Source: Capitulum mitella (lineage: Eukaryota; Arthropoda; Thecostraca; Pollicipedomorpha; Pollicipedidae). Taken from it: a DNA stretch of 64,000 nt. Under the pieces are notes generated by a model. The model was not told the origin of the DNA and searched no databases. It worked only from the letters and a program-made list of their open reading frames with translations. Positions 24,135-34,790 of the stretch are shown piece after piece (the first letter of the stretch is position 1; each line of letters starts with the position of its first letter). The DNA is taken from positions 19,277,949 through 19,341,948 of the forward strand of contig CP099852.1 of the NCBI GenBank assembly GCA_030062745.1, read 5' to 3'. Position numbers and translations under genes: made by a program.

Positions 24135-26480
24135 TTTAGGCAGCCCCCCCCCCCCTGAGGTTTTTCCAAGAAAGCAAGAGTACGAACGAAGGCAACTCCA
24201 CGAAACTTCGTGTACCTTTTGCATGATCATTTTTACACCTTATGCCAAAATATTTACCTCAGGTCAAGTCAGGTGTCCAATTTAGGTTAGGTCAAGCGGA
24301 CCTAGGTCCAGAAGTTTAGCGCTCTGTAACCTTTTCGGAAAATATGTCACAATAATACTTTCAGGAATTAGAGATCTTGATAGATCCAACAAATCTGCCA
24401 TCTCAGGTTTTTCGGAATTTCCCGGGTCATTGACCTAAGCCAAGCCTATTTTAAGATACGTCGTTTTTTTCTCAAACTGACAAAAATTTTCACAACATTT
24501 TTAGTGTGGAGTGATGCAGACGTCTAGTTACCGTCAATGGGCAAAGCATCAATGACTTCCAATCAATGACATTAAACTGGGCTCAGGTCAAGAATAGCTG
24601 TTATGAGCCTAAATGCACCGCCGTCAAAATCAGCGATGAATCACTCAGAACGGATAGAAAATGGTAAGACTGGAAAAGCTTCAAAAAATTGCACATTTTG
24701 GGAATAAACAAGCTCTCGCAAATAAAGCCCCGCCAATTGTGTGGATTGAAAATTGGGGAATTTTTGCAAAATCTAGGCATGATAAACCATCACGAGAACC
24801 ATTAAAATCAATAAAGATTAGATGGATAGGCTTATGACGCAAAAATAAAGGAACGGTAAAATTAGGTTCCGTTAATTTCACGACTACGGCGCCCGCCGTC
24901 AATGGGTGTGAAAATTGCTGCATCTTTAACCCTATTCCCGGAGGGCTAGACGGTATGGCCGATTCCCGGCAGGGGGGGCGGATTCGGCCCCCCCCCGAGA
25001 TCTCGAGAACTACTTATCCGATTTCATCGCAACAAACGGCAATCGATTTGCCGTGACGTGAACTACATTTTTATAAAAAGAAATTTTGAAAATTTTGAAA
25101 TTTGTGGATACAGGGGGGCAAAAATGTCAAAATGGGGGTACTTTTGGACTTCTTATAACTTCGTTGTTTACAGACCGATTTCGATGAAACTGGCATGAAT
25201 CGGGAGATTATGGATAGGGCTTTTACCATGGGTCCGCAAATCTGAAATTTTGAGAAAATTCATGGGCGTTCACAGGGTTTCAAAAATAGGGGGATTAGTT
25301 TTCTAATAACGGAATGAACAAAAGAGGCCAAAACACTTTTTTAGCTTCTGCTAGTCATGTTATGCTAAAGAAGTACAAATCGCATTGCAATGTTTGTATA
25401 ATGTTAGCATAGGCGGTGCCAGGGACATAAAAAAGGGGGAACTGTCATGGTCACACGTTCTTCAGATCAACTTGTGACCTTTGACCTTAAATGACCTCCT
25501 GTGACCTTGGGGTCACCTGGAATGATGTCGTGTGCATTCAATATTATCTGTAAGCGTTTTTAATCGATTAAATTCACTCTATTCCAAAAAATTCATTTTT
25601 TGGCTTTTGCGATATAGGGTACGCGCACTGACATTTTAGGTCATAGCTCCGTGACCCGACCTGGTATCAAGCTGAAACTTGGTACACAAGTAGAGGGCAC
25701 CTTTCTACGTCATGTAGATTCCGGGTTTGGCATTTAAAAAAACGACGCCGAAATTATTGCACAAAAACAAATTTTGACTTTTGACCTTGACCTGACCTTG
25801 TAAAGTGACCTCAGATAAATAAAATTACGTATGCACATTGCTAAACTATTTAGCTATACATTCATATAATGTTTTAAGCTCTATCTTAAAAACTCTGTTT
25901 TTGGCAGACATTTTCCTTTCACCCTCAACATGGCCAAAAATGACCTGAGGTGCCTCCCAAAAACGTTGCCTGGCTCCGCCCCTGAGCAAAATAGAATTTC
26001 GAAATTTTGTCACGGCGCGTAGAAGGAATAGCTAGGAAAAGTCACGAAGTTTCGTGAAGCTGTGTTAAAAAGCCTGGAATTGGCAAGCAAAAAACCCGAG
26101 GGGGGGCGGATTCCGCCCCCCCCCCCTGCCGGGAATAGGGTTAACTCATTGTTTCGGCGTAAATATTGAACAAATCAGAGAAATTAGACGTGTATCGGCA
26201 TCTGCGGACCTTTACCTGTGCGTTGGTACCTTTACCCAGACGTTATTAGTCACAGCCGTTGAGATCCAGGCCGTTTCTCGGCCTCATGCAGTCGGCTATG
26301 AGAAAACACATATGGAGCGTAAATGGCTTCCATACCACCCAAAACTAAAAATGAGACAAGTTGTGAGTTCTACTGGTCACGAGCTTTCCAAAAGTGTGTT
26401 TATTTTTATCATGCGACCAACCGTTCATGAGTTAGAGGAGGCGATCAACCGCTCCCCCCATAGGTAATTCCCCCACCCCT
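24135..26480 (-). mobile_element. TTAA-type element, family A, inverted copy interrupted by a family C element
   Basis: The segments 24135-24925 and 26145-26480 are together the reverse complement of 9170-8005, read continuously. The interruption falls exactly at the TTAA that is intact at 8328-8331 in the uninterrupted copy. The left end near 24135 abuts a MITE fragment and lacks a clean TTAA. Non-coding. Confidence 0.8.
24930..26140 (+). mobile_element. TTAA-flanked 1.2-kb element, family C, copy 1
   Basis: A 1211-bp non-coding element with outer ends CCCTATTCCCGG and CCGGGAATAGGG, flanked by TTAA at 24926-24929 and 26141-26144. Subterminal G and C tracts around CGGATTC form short hairpins at both ends. 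The TTAA duplication with CCC/GGG ends suggests non-autonomous piggyBac. The second copy at 61943 is nearly the same length. It is inserted inside a family A element. Confidence 0.85.
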
Positions 26481-26959
26481 CCAAGTTTGCTGCTCGTTTT
26501 AACAAGGGATTTGATATGCGTGTTATTTAATTAATGGTAACTGAAAAGTAAAAATAAACATGACCGCCGGTGAAACGGCAAAAATTAGGTGGGCTACGTT
26601 CAGAAACTCATATTTGGGAGAGTTTAGGTCTTTGGTCTTGGGAATGACTGCTATACAGTCGGGCTCGTGCAACGGAACAAGGCGACCAATTTTTCATTCG
26701 TTTTTTTTTCAATTTTTCATTCATTCGCACCAATGACGCAAGAAGGCCAATTTCAGATGCAGCGAATGTCGGGCCTCCACATCTGAGCACAGAGTCCCTG
26801 CGCGCGTCAGCGAACTGCAGCTTCGCTCCCCCCCCCCCCTCCTCAGTCTTAAAGTCGATGGCGGCTGACGGCCGCAGAGAACGGCAAACGTCGCAGGCGA
26901 CGCGTCGGCGGGGGCTCGGCGGCCCGCCGACTCAGTCTCGCCGCGTCGGTGGCGGCGCC

Positions 26960-28963
26960 ATGAGGTATCTCCATCGCCTCCTCGCCGGCTGCCTGGCGGC
27001 CTTCTGCTGCCGACCGGCAGACACTGTGTCCTGGGCGGACAGCGCTCTGTGGGGAATAATATCCGCCGCAGACAGTCCGCTGTCCGGGTCATTGTCCGCC
27101 GCGGACAGGCCTCTGTCCGGACCAGTGTCCGCCGAGGACAGGCCTCTGTCCGGCCGAGGCAAAGGTCGACTTTCGCAGCTGCTGGTGGTCATCTCCTCCG
27201 GTGAAGACGTGGTCCTGGTGCACGACAGCGAGCCGCAGAATGTGCACAGGGTGCACGCCGTCTGGCAGGCCGTGCACGTGCACGCCCGCTCCGCGCAGCT
27301 GGTGCAGCTGTCGGAGGGCTGGTGGCGGCTGCCGCTGCCCTCCATCCGCCGCCACATGGTCACCAAGGTGTGTCTCTTCTGGCTGCGGGATGCCACCTGG
27401 CGGCGTCTGTGGCCGCGCGGACCGGAGGCGCTTCTGGAGGCCTGGGGCAACCGCTGCGGCCGGCTGGCGGTGGTCGAGAGCCGGAGGAACGTCTCGGAGT
27501 CGGCCTCGGTCCGGCTGGTCCGCTACGACCTGGCGCAGACCATCTCGTCCTTGATGGTCGGCCCCGGGCCGGACGACGTCGCCGTGTTCGGACACCGCAT
27601 CGACTGCGTGCGTCGGCAGCTGGAGCCGCTGTTGCTCTACGACTCGGCTGGCGACCAGCCGCCCGCGGCGCTCTTCTGGCCCAACAGCGTCCAGCTGCGC
27701 GGCCAGCACCTGTACGTCACGTCCACCGCCGCTTCTGACACGCCATATGCCTCGTTCGCCGACCCCAAGAACCAGTCCAAGATCGTCGGCATCGAGGCTG
27801 AGATGCTGGAGGCGGTGGCGCGCGGCTACGGCTTCAGCTACACGATGGTCCACCCGGCCAGCACGGACGGCCTGTTCGGCTCGCGGCTGCCGAACGGCTC
27901 CTGGACGGGCGTGGTCGGCATGATCGCGCGCGGCGAGGCCGACCTGGCCGTCGGCGACATCTCGGTCACGCTGGCGCGCAGTTCGGTCGTCGACTACACG
28001 CACCCGTTCCACATCGAGCCGGTGTCGTTCTTCATGCTGCGGCCGCCGCCGCTGCCGCGCTGGATGGGCATCGCCGCGCCGTTCGACCCCACCACCTGGT
28101 TGCTGCTGCTGATCTCTCTGTCGACAGGCGCCGTGGCCCTCGCTCTGCTTCCAGGTATGGTCACCGCTCGCTCGCTGAAATTTCGCCTCTTGGACGCGTC
28201 TACCTTCGTCTGGGGTGCCATCGTGGAAGAGCCGGTGGCGTTGAATCCGGACTCCTCGGCCAACCGCCTCGTGGTGGCCGTCTGGTGGTTCTTCAGCCTG
28301 ACGATGACCATCTGCTACCGCTCGCTGCTGACGTCCAAGCTGTCCGTGCCGCAGTACCCGGCGCCGGTGGACAGCCTGAACGCTCTGGCGCTCTCCGACC
28401 TCCGCGTGATGTCCGCGGAGGCGGTGGCCGTCAGCCAGTACCTGGAGACGTTCCGCAACAGCTCCTCTGTGCTGTCACGCATACCGGACCGACTCGCCTT
28501 CTTCCCGGCCTCAGGGGGCCGCGTGCGGTGGCTGCAGCTCGAACCCAGCACCGCCTACGTGGACGAGCTGGCGCTCCTTCTCCGAACGGTGGCCGAGCGG
28601 CCCGACAGCGGCCGCTACTACGTCTCGCGCGCGCGCTTCTACCGGACCGGCCTGGCGTGGCCGGTGCGGCGCGGCGCCTGCTTCCGGCCAGCGCTGGACC
28701 GGGCCATGCTCCGCCTGCTGCAGGCCGGCCTCGTCGAGCTCTGGATGCGCGTGGACGTGGGCGGCGCCGGCCGCGGCGCGGCCCCCGCCCGGCCGCTGAC
28801 CCTGGACGACCTGAGCGTGGCGCTCCTGGTGATCGCCGTCGGGTACGGGGTGGCTGCCGCCTGCTTCGTGCTCGAGATCGGACTGTGTGCACGCCTCCGA
28901 CACGGCTCGCAGCATCGCCGGCGTATCGTAGGCGTCGCATGGCCGTGGTGGAGCTCCTCCTAG
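26960..28963 (+). CDS. ionotropic receptor (divergent iGluR-like channel), single exon
   Basis: Arthropod ionotropic receptors are chemosensory cation channels related to glutamate receptors. The ATG at 26960 gives 667 residues opening with a signal peptide (MRYLHRLLAGCLAAFCC). The in-frame ATG at 26858 would put 34 unlikely residues before it. Four 11-residue repeats (about 22-65; PVSAEDRPLSG type) follow. The ligand-binding S1 half is about 250-370, with DISVTLAR carrying the Arg340 that matches the family's ligand-contact arginine, then VVDYTHPF. M1 is about 379-398, the pore loop 411-430, M3 436-460 (VVAVWWFFSLTMTICYRSLL), the S2 half 470-600 and M4 617-642. The full amino-terminal domain of true glutamate receptors is absent, as in most divergent IRs. 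No intron is seen. The odorant or tastant cannot be inferred. Confidence 0.88.
   Translation: MRYLHRLLAGCLAAFCCRPADTVSWADSALWGIISAADSPLSGSLSAADRPLSGPVSAEDRPLSGRGKGRLSQLLVVISSGEDVVLVHDSEPQNVHRVHAVWQAVHVHARSAQLVQLSEGWWRLPLPSIRRHMVTKVCLFWLRDATWRRLWPRGPEALLEAWGNRCGRLAVVESRRNVSESASVRLVRYDLAQTISSLMVGPGPDDVAVFGHRIDCVRRQLEPLLLYDSAGDQPPAALFWPNSVQLRGQHLYVTSTAASDTPYASFADPKNQSKIVGIEAEMLEAVARGYGFSYTMVHPASTDGLFGSRLPNGSWTGVVGMIARGEADLAVGDISVTLARSSVVDYTHPFHIEPVSFFMLRPPPLPRWMGIAAPFDPTTWLLLLISLSTGAVALALLPGMVTARSLKFRLLDASTFVWGAIVEEPVALNPDSSANRLVVAVWWFFSLTMTICYRSLLTSKLSVPQYPAPVDSLNALALSDLRVMSAEAVAVSQYLETFRNSSSVLSRIPDRLAFFPASGGRVRWLQLEPSTAYVDELALLLRTVAERPDSGRYYVSRARFYRTGLAWPVRRGACFRPALDRAMLRLLQAGLVELWMRVDVGGAGRGAAPARPLTLDDLSVALLVIAVGYGVAAACFVLEIGLCARLRHGSQHRRRIVGVAWPWWSSS
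27023..27154 (+). repeat. 33-bp coding minisatellite x4 in the receptor gene
   Basis: Four in-frame 33-bp units encode TVSWADSALWG, IISAADSPLSG, SLSAADRPLSG and PVSAEDRPLSG. Units 3 and 4 are the most alike, unit 1 the most diverged. The repeat lies just after the signal peptide. Confidence 0.85.
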
Positions 28964-29419
28964 AACCATCTGCCGAGCACTGCCGGCAGCGTTGGCCTCA
29001 AGTTCGAAACCATCTTTGATATAAAAGTGAGAAGCATCCGGAGGCTCAAAGCAAAGAGTGTCCATCGCCACCTTCTTGGGGAACTTAACACTAGCCTTAT
29101 GCGACGAACACCTTTGGCCCACGCACCACTTTTTAGCTGCTCCGCGCTCCTGGTTCAAATACGTGGCTCGGAGAGAACGGATTGGCAAGTTGCACCTTTT
29201 GTAATGTGTCGTTTTATATCAATCGACGTCCAAGGGGTGCTGCCCGCTCCGCGAAAATCTCGTCATCTCGAAAAAAAACGGCCAAGGATGTCCTACATGT
29301 TCCTTTCTTTCCCTTTCCTTCCCATTTTCTTCCTAAACATGTCGATATGTTGTTGATCAAATTGCCGCGATGTTTACGTGTTTGGTTTTTTAAGAAGCCC
29401 TCGATATGTCTGTGTTTAA

Positions 29420-29765
29420 CCCGCTTCCGACTGGGGGGGGGGGTGGTTGACCGCCGCCCCCCCCTCGGGTTTTTCCAAGATTGCGAGAGAACGAACCAAC
29501 GCAGCGCCACAAAATTTTGTGTACCTTTCGCTTCACCATTTTACATCTTGTGTCAAAGTTTTGACCTCAGATCAAGTCAGGTATCTGACCTAGGTCAGAT
29601 CAAGTGGACCTATGTTCAAAAATGTTGATCGCCCCGTAACTATTTCGAGAAACACGATATCACAACAGAACTTTTAGGGATTACAAATCATGACAGGTGC
29701 AGTCTGTCATCTGCCATCTCAGATTTTTCGGAAATTTCCGGGTCACTGACTTAGAAATTGACCTT
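29420..29765 (+). mobile_element. TTAA-type element, family A, 5' fragment
   Basis: Starts CCCGCTTCCGACTGGGG after TTAA (29416-29419) and matches the copies at 24135 and 8005-9183 for about 345 bp (ACAAAATTTTGTGTACC, GACCTAGGTCAG). It then stops abruptly. This copy shows the outer end of family A most clearly. Confidence 0.75.
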
Positions 29766-29802
29766 ACTCGAACTGTCGCGCTTTCAAGGCCTTCTCACAT
29801 CT

Positions 29803-30242
29803 GACACTCTGTCGAGCTGGAAACCTCAACGGCCTCGTTTCAGACAGAACACTTCTGTTCATATTCCCTCTATTCCGTTCCTCCCAATCGAGAGTATGCC
29901 CTCCGACATATACTTCAGTTACCTTCAGTCCAGCCTCCGGAACCCGTCACGACAGACAGCCCTCCGTTCTTAAACTCTTTTTGGCTTCTGGTTCTTGTCA
30001 TCGGCATCATGATCACCTGCTGCATTTGCTGCTCGATTCGTTTCTGCTGCCCCGGATCGCGCCATCGTCGCTTTCGATTTCCCCGCCGTGCACCGACGCC
30101 CCCAGACGCCAAACCACTTCTCCTGTCACTTAGTCACCTTGCTGACCGAAGCACCCATCAGCTCGCAGCCCTCTCTGCCCTCCGTCGTCATGGATACGCA
30201 GCCGAGCCCGCAGCGATGTGTTGGTCCGTCTGCCGACGCTGA
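29803..30242 (+). pseudogene. membrane-anchored ORF remnant next to an LTR, possibly env-like C-terminus
   Basis: An open frame without an obvious start begins after a TGA near 29802 and ends at 30242. It carries one strong membrane segment (FWLLVLVIGIMITCCICC) followed by a cysteine- and arginine-rich tail. It lies about 350 bp before a polypurine tract and LTR-like start. A position between gag-pol and the 3' LTR is where some Gypsy-type elements keep a membrane protein, so an env-like C-terminus is an inference from position and topology. No homology is recognised. Confidence 0.35.
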
Positions 30243-30580
30243 CTCAGCAGTCGTCACTCGAGAAAAGTCTGCCTCCGTCGGCCTCACGCCAGACCATCCC
30301 TGGCGAGTCGGGACTCGCACGTCTTACGTGACGTCCTCCCAGTGACCGCCCCGCTCGTGTCGGCTCGTGCCACAGCCGACACCTCGAGCTCGGGATGCCT
30401 GTGAAGCTCCCTGTGTCTCGCGGCGCATCTGGCCGTTGCGCTCCTTTTGCATAGCTTTGTTGGGTATTTCTTTATTTTCTAATCCTGGTCCTTTCGGACA
30501 CCGCTTCCCCTGGCACCGCGCCCATCTCCTGCCCGTGCCGCCGGTCGTCTGCTTTACCTCGTTTCGCTGTTTTTGCTAAG

Positions 30581-31056
30581 GGGGCAGATATTGTAGCATC
30601 TGCCTCGCGCTTATTGCAATTCTTGCAATGCACGGCGCTTCGACGCAATGCGCGCTTCGGTTGTCCGGCCGCTCGGCTCTTTGTAAACACACGCCCGGCG
30701 CCGAACCCCTGGCTCCGCACGCATGAGTCAGTCCGGCCGGCGCTCCGTAGCTTTCACCGGCGCACGACGCACATTAGTCCTTGTAGGTTAGGGCTTTTCT
30801 CGCAGCGAGAGGGTTTCGCGTTTTCTTGCGGCGAGCCTGATGATTGATCAGCCATTATGTATCTTGTAAATAGATCCTTGTACGTTAGGACTATTCTCGT
30901 AGCGACAGCATTTCACGTTTTCTGGTGACGAGCCTGATGACTGATGAGCCATTATGTGTCTTGTACCTTAATCCTTGTACGCTAAAGTTATTCTCGGTTG
31001 CGACAGCGTTTCATCTTTTTACAGCAAAGCGCCCGATGAGCCACAGTGCTTACATT
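30581..31056 (+). mobile_element. probable 3' LTR of a Gypsy-like element with polypurine tract
   Basis: CTAAGGGGGCAGATAT is followed by TGTAGCATCTGCC, the usual polypurine-tract to LTR-start layout of Gypsy-type elements. A plausible LTR would run from TGTAGC (about 30594) to TTACA (about 31056). It contains three 97-bp tandem units. The partner 5' LTR and pol are not in the window, so this is provisional. Confidence 0.45.
30779..31040 (+). repeat. 97-bp tandem repeat, 2.7 copies
   Basis: Units at 30779-30875 and 30876-30972 and a partial one from 30973 begin CCTTGTA(G/C)G(T/C)TA and share TTCTCG..GCGA.AG and GAGCCTGATGA. They lie inside the LTR-like segment. Confidence 0.85.
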
Positions 31057-31088
31057 GGCAGACCACAGCATCATGCCACACCCCGACG

Positions 31089-31251
31089 CAAAGGCGCGGA
31101 AGCCATGGGGCCATGGGGCCATGGGGCCAGGGGGCCTCGTTCCCCCGAACTTTTTTGAAATTTAACGTTGACACTATGGGCGTCGACTGCAAGGAACTGT
31201 CCCAAAACGCTCCTCGGCCCCCCAACTGAAGAGGAGTTCCCGTGCCCTTGC
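31089..31251 (+). mobile_element. hAT-like MITE, family 2, with perfect 8-bp target duplication
   Basis: A 163-bp element starting CAAAGGCGCGGAAGCC and ending TTCCCGTGCCCTTG. It is flanked by identical CCCCGACG at 31081-31088 and 31252-31259. It holds a short GGGGCCAT triplication. Confidence 0.87.
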
Positions 31252-31481
31252 CCCGACGGTGCCCGGCAGAGGCATCATCCATTTCAAACATCCAAACAAA
31301 TGTCACACGCCCAGCATGCAATCTGCCAGTACCAGAACTGGAATAGGCTGGTCACGCACTGGTCGCACGCTCTCACCTTGGACCCTTTCCAAGCAGTCTC
31401 TAGAACGTTCCATATGACTCCGACCAATCACGGCCCAGCGCCCCACAAACTGTCTTTCGCTTTTTCACATCTACGTCATAC

Positions 31482-32308
31482 CAGTGGTGCGCGCGGTTCC
31501 GAAAACCTGCGAACCGATAACTGGCGAAACTAACTTTTTCGTTAGAGGACTAGCGTTTCCGCTAACACTGAAAACCTTTAGCGGAACAATTACCTTCCAC
31601 AAAATTTAGTTCCTCTAACTTAAAGTCCGCTAATATTTTTTTACCGCTAAAGTCAATAAAGTTTAACGTCCAAAACGCTTGTAAACCCTAAAATGTACAC
31701 ATGTTTGTTCTTGTTTGTCGTGAGCGTGTCTGCAAAAGTCAGTCTGGCACGCTATTGGCTGATTACGTGTAAACGGAAGACGTGATTGATCGACGCAGCA
31801 GCAGCTGAGCAGCATTGCGTAATTCTGCAGTTCAGTTCAAGGCCATGGAATGTACAGGTATGCCATTCCTTGCACACGCACAGGTACGGTACTGGAATCC
31901 ATGACGTCACTGGACCACCAATCCCCGAACCAACGGACAGCTGCGTATGAGTCCGTCATATTCATCGCTCTTTATCGTTTTTTTTTCATATAAACAAGAA
32001 AAAACTTCCATCAACGAAAAGTTCATTACATGCGGTACCAAATATGGTACCTTTAGGCCCCAGAAAACCCTAATTTTTAACAAAAGAACGCTATGCGAAA
32101 CCTTACATTCGACAGTACTAGACGGCGCGCTGATAAAACCGAACTACAGCTAAATTCATATGACAAAAGTTAGCGGTTAGCGGTTATCGTTAGTTTGGGA
32201 TAATTTTTTTATCGATTTACCGCTTCAGTGTTTTCGGAAGTTAACTTCTGACTTAGCGGATTTTCGTTTATTGAAGCTAACTTTTCGGTCTAGCTGTGCC
32301 CATCACTG
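31482..32308 (+). mobile_element. hAT-like non-autonomous element, 827 bp
   Basis: Ends CAGTGGTGCGCGCGGTTCCG and, read from the other side, CAGTGATGGGCACAGCTAGA. The 8-bp flanks are CGTCATAC (31474-31481) and CGTCACAC (32309-32316). About 150 bp at each end is rich in TTAGCGG or CCGCTAA words in opposite orientation, giving long imperfect subterminal inverted repeats. No coding capacity. Confidence 0.8.
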
Positions 32309-32316
32309 CGTCACAC

Positions 32317-34610
32317 TCCATACGTTCCAGTCCGACTACACGCAAAACCCGACCCCGGGTCCCCTGACAGCACTCCTCGGCCAGCCATCGCCGACACCAC
32401 GACACCACAACACCCGACACCCGACACCACCAGGCTATACTGTTCTACCGGCTCTGCCTCGATGACCGTGAGTCTGCCGCTTCGCTTATCCTCCTCAAAA
32501 TTCACAACGCGAAGCGAGATCCTGCCGCCAGAGTGTTCTGCTTCTCTGCGCTGTCTGCCCCGGTCATCATCTACTCGTGCGGAGCTTTTGATATCGCCCT
32601 GCTGCTCGAGTCCGCAAATACAGCGTTCTCCGCAACAGCTAAATGTTGAGATCACCACAGACAAGGAGCGAAACGTCGACCACCATTGAGGTCAGCACGG
32701 AGGACGAGAGAGGAACGTCACACACCCCACACCTGAAGCAAATACAAGCAGGCACAGCGCTGGTCAGATGGCTGCGCAGAACAGTACAAAAACAAGCATG
32801 GTTTGTGAATGAATGCGATGGAAGAGATTGTGACATTGTTTGTAAAAGCAATGACACATGCGCGGAAAGGAGGGTGCGATAATCTTGGCCGTACTGCGAA
32901 GAGAGCATCAGTCGTCGATGGTCGAAAAGGACCGAATAAAGTGCAGGTACGTCATGTACCGGAGATGTTCGCGTTTTTTTCATGTCTTAGTTGCCTACAC
33001 GTATTTTTCTTCATTTCAAAAAACAGACAAGCGAAGTCGCGGCTAAACTTTGCCCCCAGTTTTTGAAAGTAGTGGCGTTTAAGAATAAGAGAGAGTACCA
33101 CAGACATACACCTGTCAGACAGTACCAAGGCGATAGTGGAAGTTCATTCATTGTCCAGGAAATTGGAACAGTAATAACAGCGGCGAGGTGAGACCACGAA
33201 GAGAGGAAGACTTTTGCGAACAACGTTCCCATATGTGCATCTGTGTATTACTGATGGCGCACATTTATGAACATGTTCACATTCGTTCCACAGTTGTGTC
33301 AAAAACGGGCTGATAGCATCGCTTTCACGGTTAGTCAAGACAATGATCCAGGAAAACGCCGTCTGATACCACTTTAACGTTTTACCCTTGTCCACATCTG
33401 TTTCTGTGGTCGGTTGCATCCGTGTGCGCGGCAACATCGGCTTATGTAAAGAGTGCATGGAATAAGGCGAAAAGATTTTTCTTGTTAAGAAGGAAGCGTT
33501 TCAGGGGAAAACCACAAGTCGTATTTCTTTTTTGACAGAAAAGACGGGTCATTGTGTATCCAGTTCCCACTATACACGTTTCCAGATGCCTAGAGGTCAT
33601 TCTAGGTCACCTGACCGAAAAAGCGGCAACAAATAATGCATCAGTTGATGCTGCCGCGTAAAAAAATAGGGGCGCGGCTAAGTGCGACTGGATCACGACA
33701 CACCTTGCTTAGAGTCCCAAACAAACAATTCTGAAAGGACAGCGGTTATGAAGCGGGAGCCTTCCTGCGGCTCTAATCCTGCGCGGCCGGCCAAGCTCGA
33801 AGACGATTCAGCAACCGAAAGGCATCCCTCGATCCGCCACCCCGAACTCTGTAGGAGCAACGCTTTCCCGGCTGCGGAGGACTGGAAGAGTGAGCGACAG
33901 GGCAGTCCTCCTCAGACACGGGCGGCCAGCGCCTGCGACCCTCACCGGCGGCGCCGTGTTGCGCAATTGTGCATATCTCCATTATCGAGCCAGAGGTGGG
34001 GGCGTGACCCCCCACCGGGCCGCCACACGGGCTGTATATTGTTGGCAGCAGCTGCAGTCTCCCACGGAAACTCACCATGACCGGCGGCCATCGTCAGCTA
34101 ACAACGCCTGGACGTCACCTGGGAAGTGATACGACGCGGCTGCAAACGACCCGCAGTCGATGGCGAAATGACCTCCCCTTTGTCAACAAGTGCTTGGTGA
34201 AAGCAGGAGACAGGTCCAAATGCCAGCCGCATCGTGGTGTTCATTCAGAACACTGGTGAGATTCGAGTTCGTTTCCTTGAGTAATATACCATAGTCACAG
34301 AGTATCTTTGTCAAGGGACTGTAACTAATGTATCTACCTGCCTCGCCTCTCCGTGAAATCGAGGCTGTGAAGAGCCAAGTAGGCTGTGGCAGGTGCCTTG
34401 TAGAGGAAAGCCTTGACCGGAGCTGTGCTGAAATCAACGTTTGTCGAGCTCTTCTGCAAACTTTGTTTTGTCTTGCTTTGGCTTTTGTTCGCCGAGGGAC
34501 TCATTCGTTTCCTCTACTGAGACGTTTCCATCGATCCTGCATTGATTTCGAAAACGAACTGGCACGCAGCGATCCACAAAGTCGCGCCGACTCTGAATTT
34601 GCAGACCCAG
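32317..34610. other. unassigned stretch
   Basis: No family-recognisable exon on either strand. Several open frames of 60-130 codons exist, but they are mutually overlapping and lack motif or splice support. Confidence 0.35.
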
Positions 34611-34790
34611 CTCCGCCTGTTGAGGGACTCTGCAATTAAGCGACACCCGTCACATCTCCGCCTGTTAAGGGACTCTGCAATTAAGCGACACCCGTCACAT
34701 CTCCGCCTGTTAAGGGACTCTGCAATTAAGCGACACCCGTCACATCTCCGCCTGTTAAGGGACTCTGCAATTAAGCGACAGCCGTCAGGA
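34611..34790 (+). repeat. 45-bp minisatellite x4
   Basis: Four 45-bp units at 34611-34655, 34656-34700, 34701-34745 and 34746-34790 are nearly identical, with the last diverging at its end. Each starts CTCCGCCTGTTAAGGGACTC (the first has TTGAGG). As 45 is a multiple of three, frames on both strands stay open across the array. Confidence 0.95.

Noticed and set aside
26858-26959. Upstream in-frame ATG of the receptor
   Set aside because: It would place 34 Arg/Gly-rich residues before an obvious signal peptide; the ATG at 26960 is preferred.
27089-28012. 307-codon minus-strand frame opposite the receptor
   Set aside because: Antisense shadow in GC-rich coding DNA, with Arg/Ala/Val-rich low-complexity content and no motif.
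28285-29019. Long plus-strand frame overlapping the receptor gene
   Set aside because: It is a GC-driven shadow of the ionotropic receptor in another frame; all motifs are in the receptor frame.
34611-34790. CRISPR-like array
   Set aside because: Units are contiguous 45-bp tandem repeats without unique spacers, in eukaryotic DNA.
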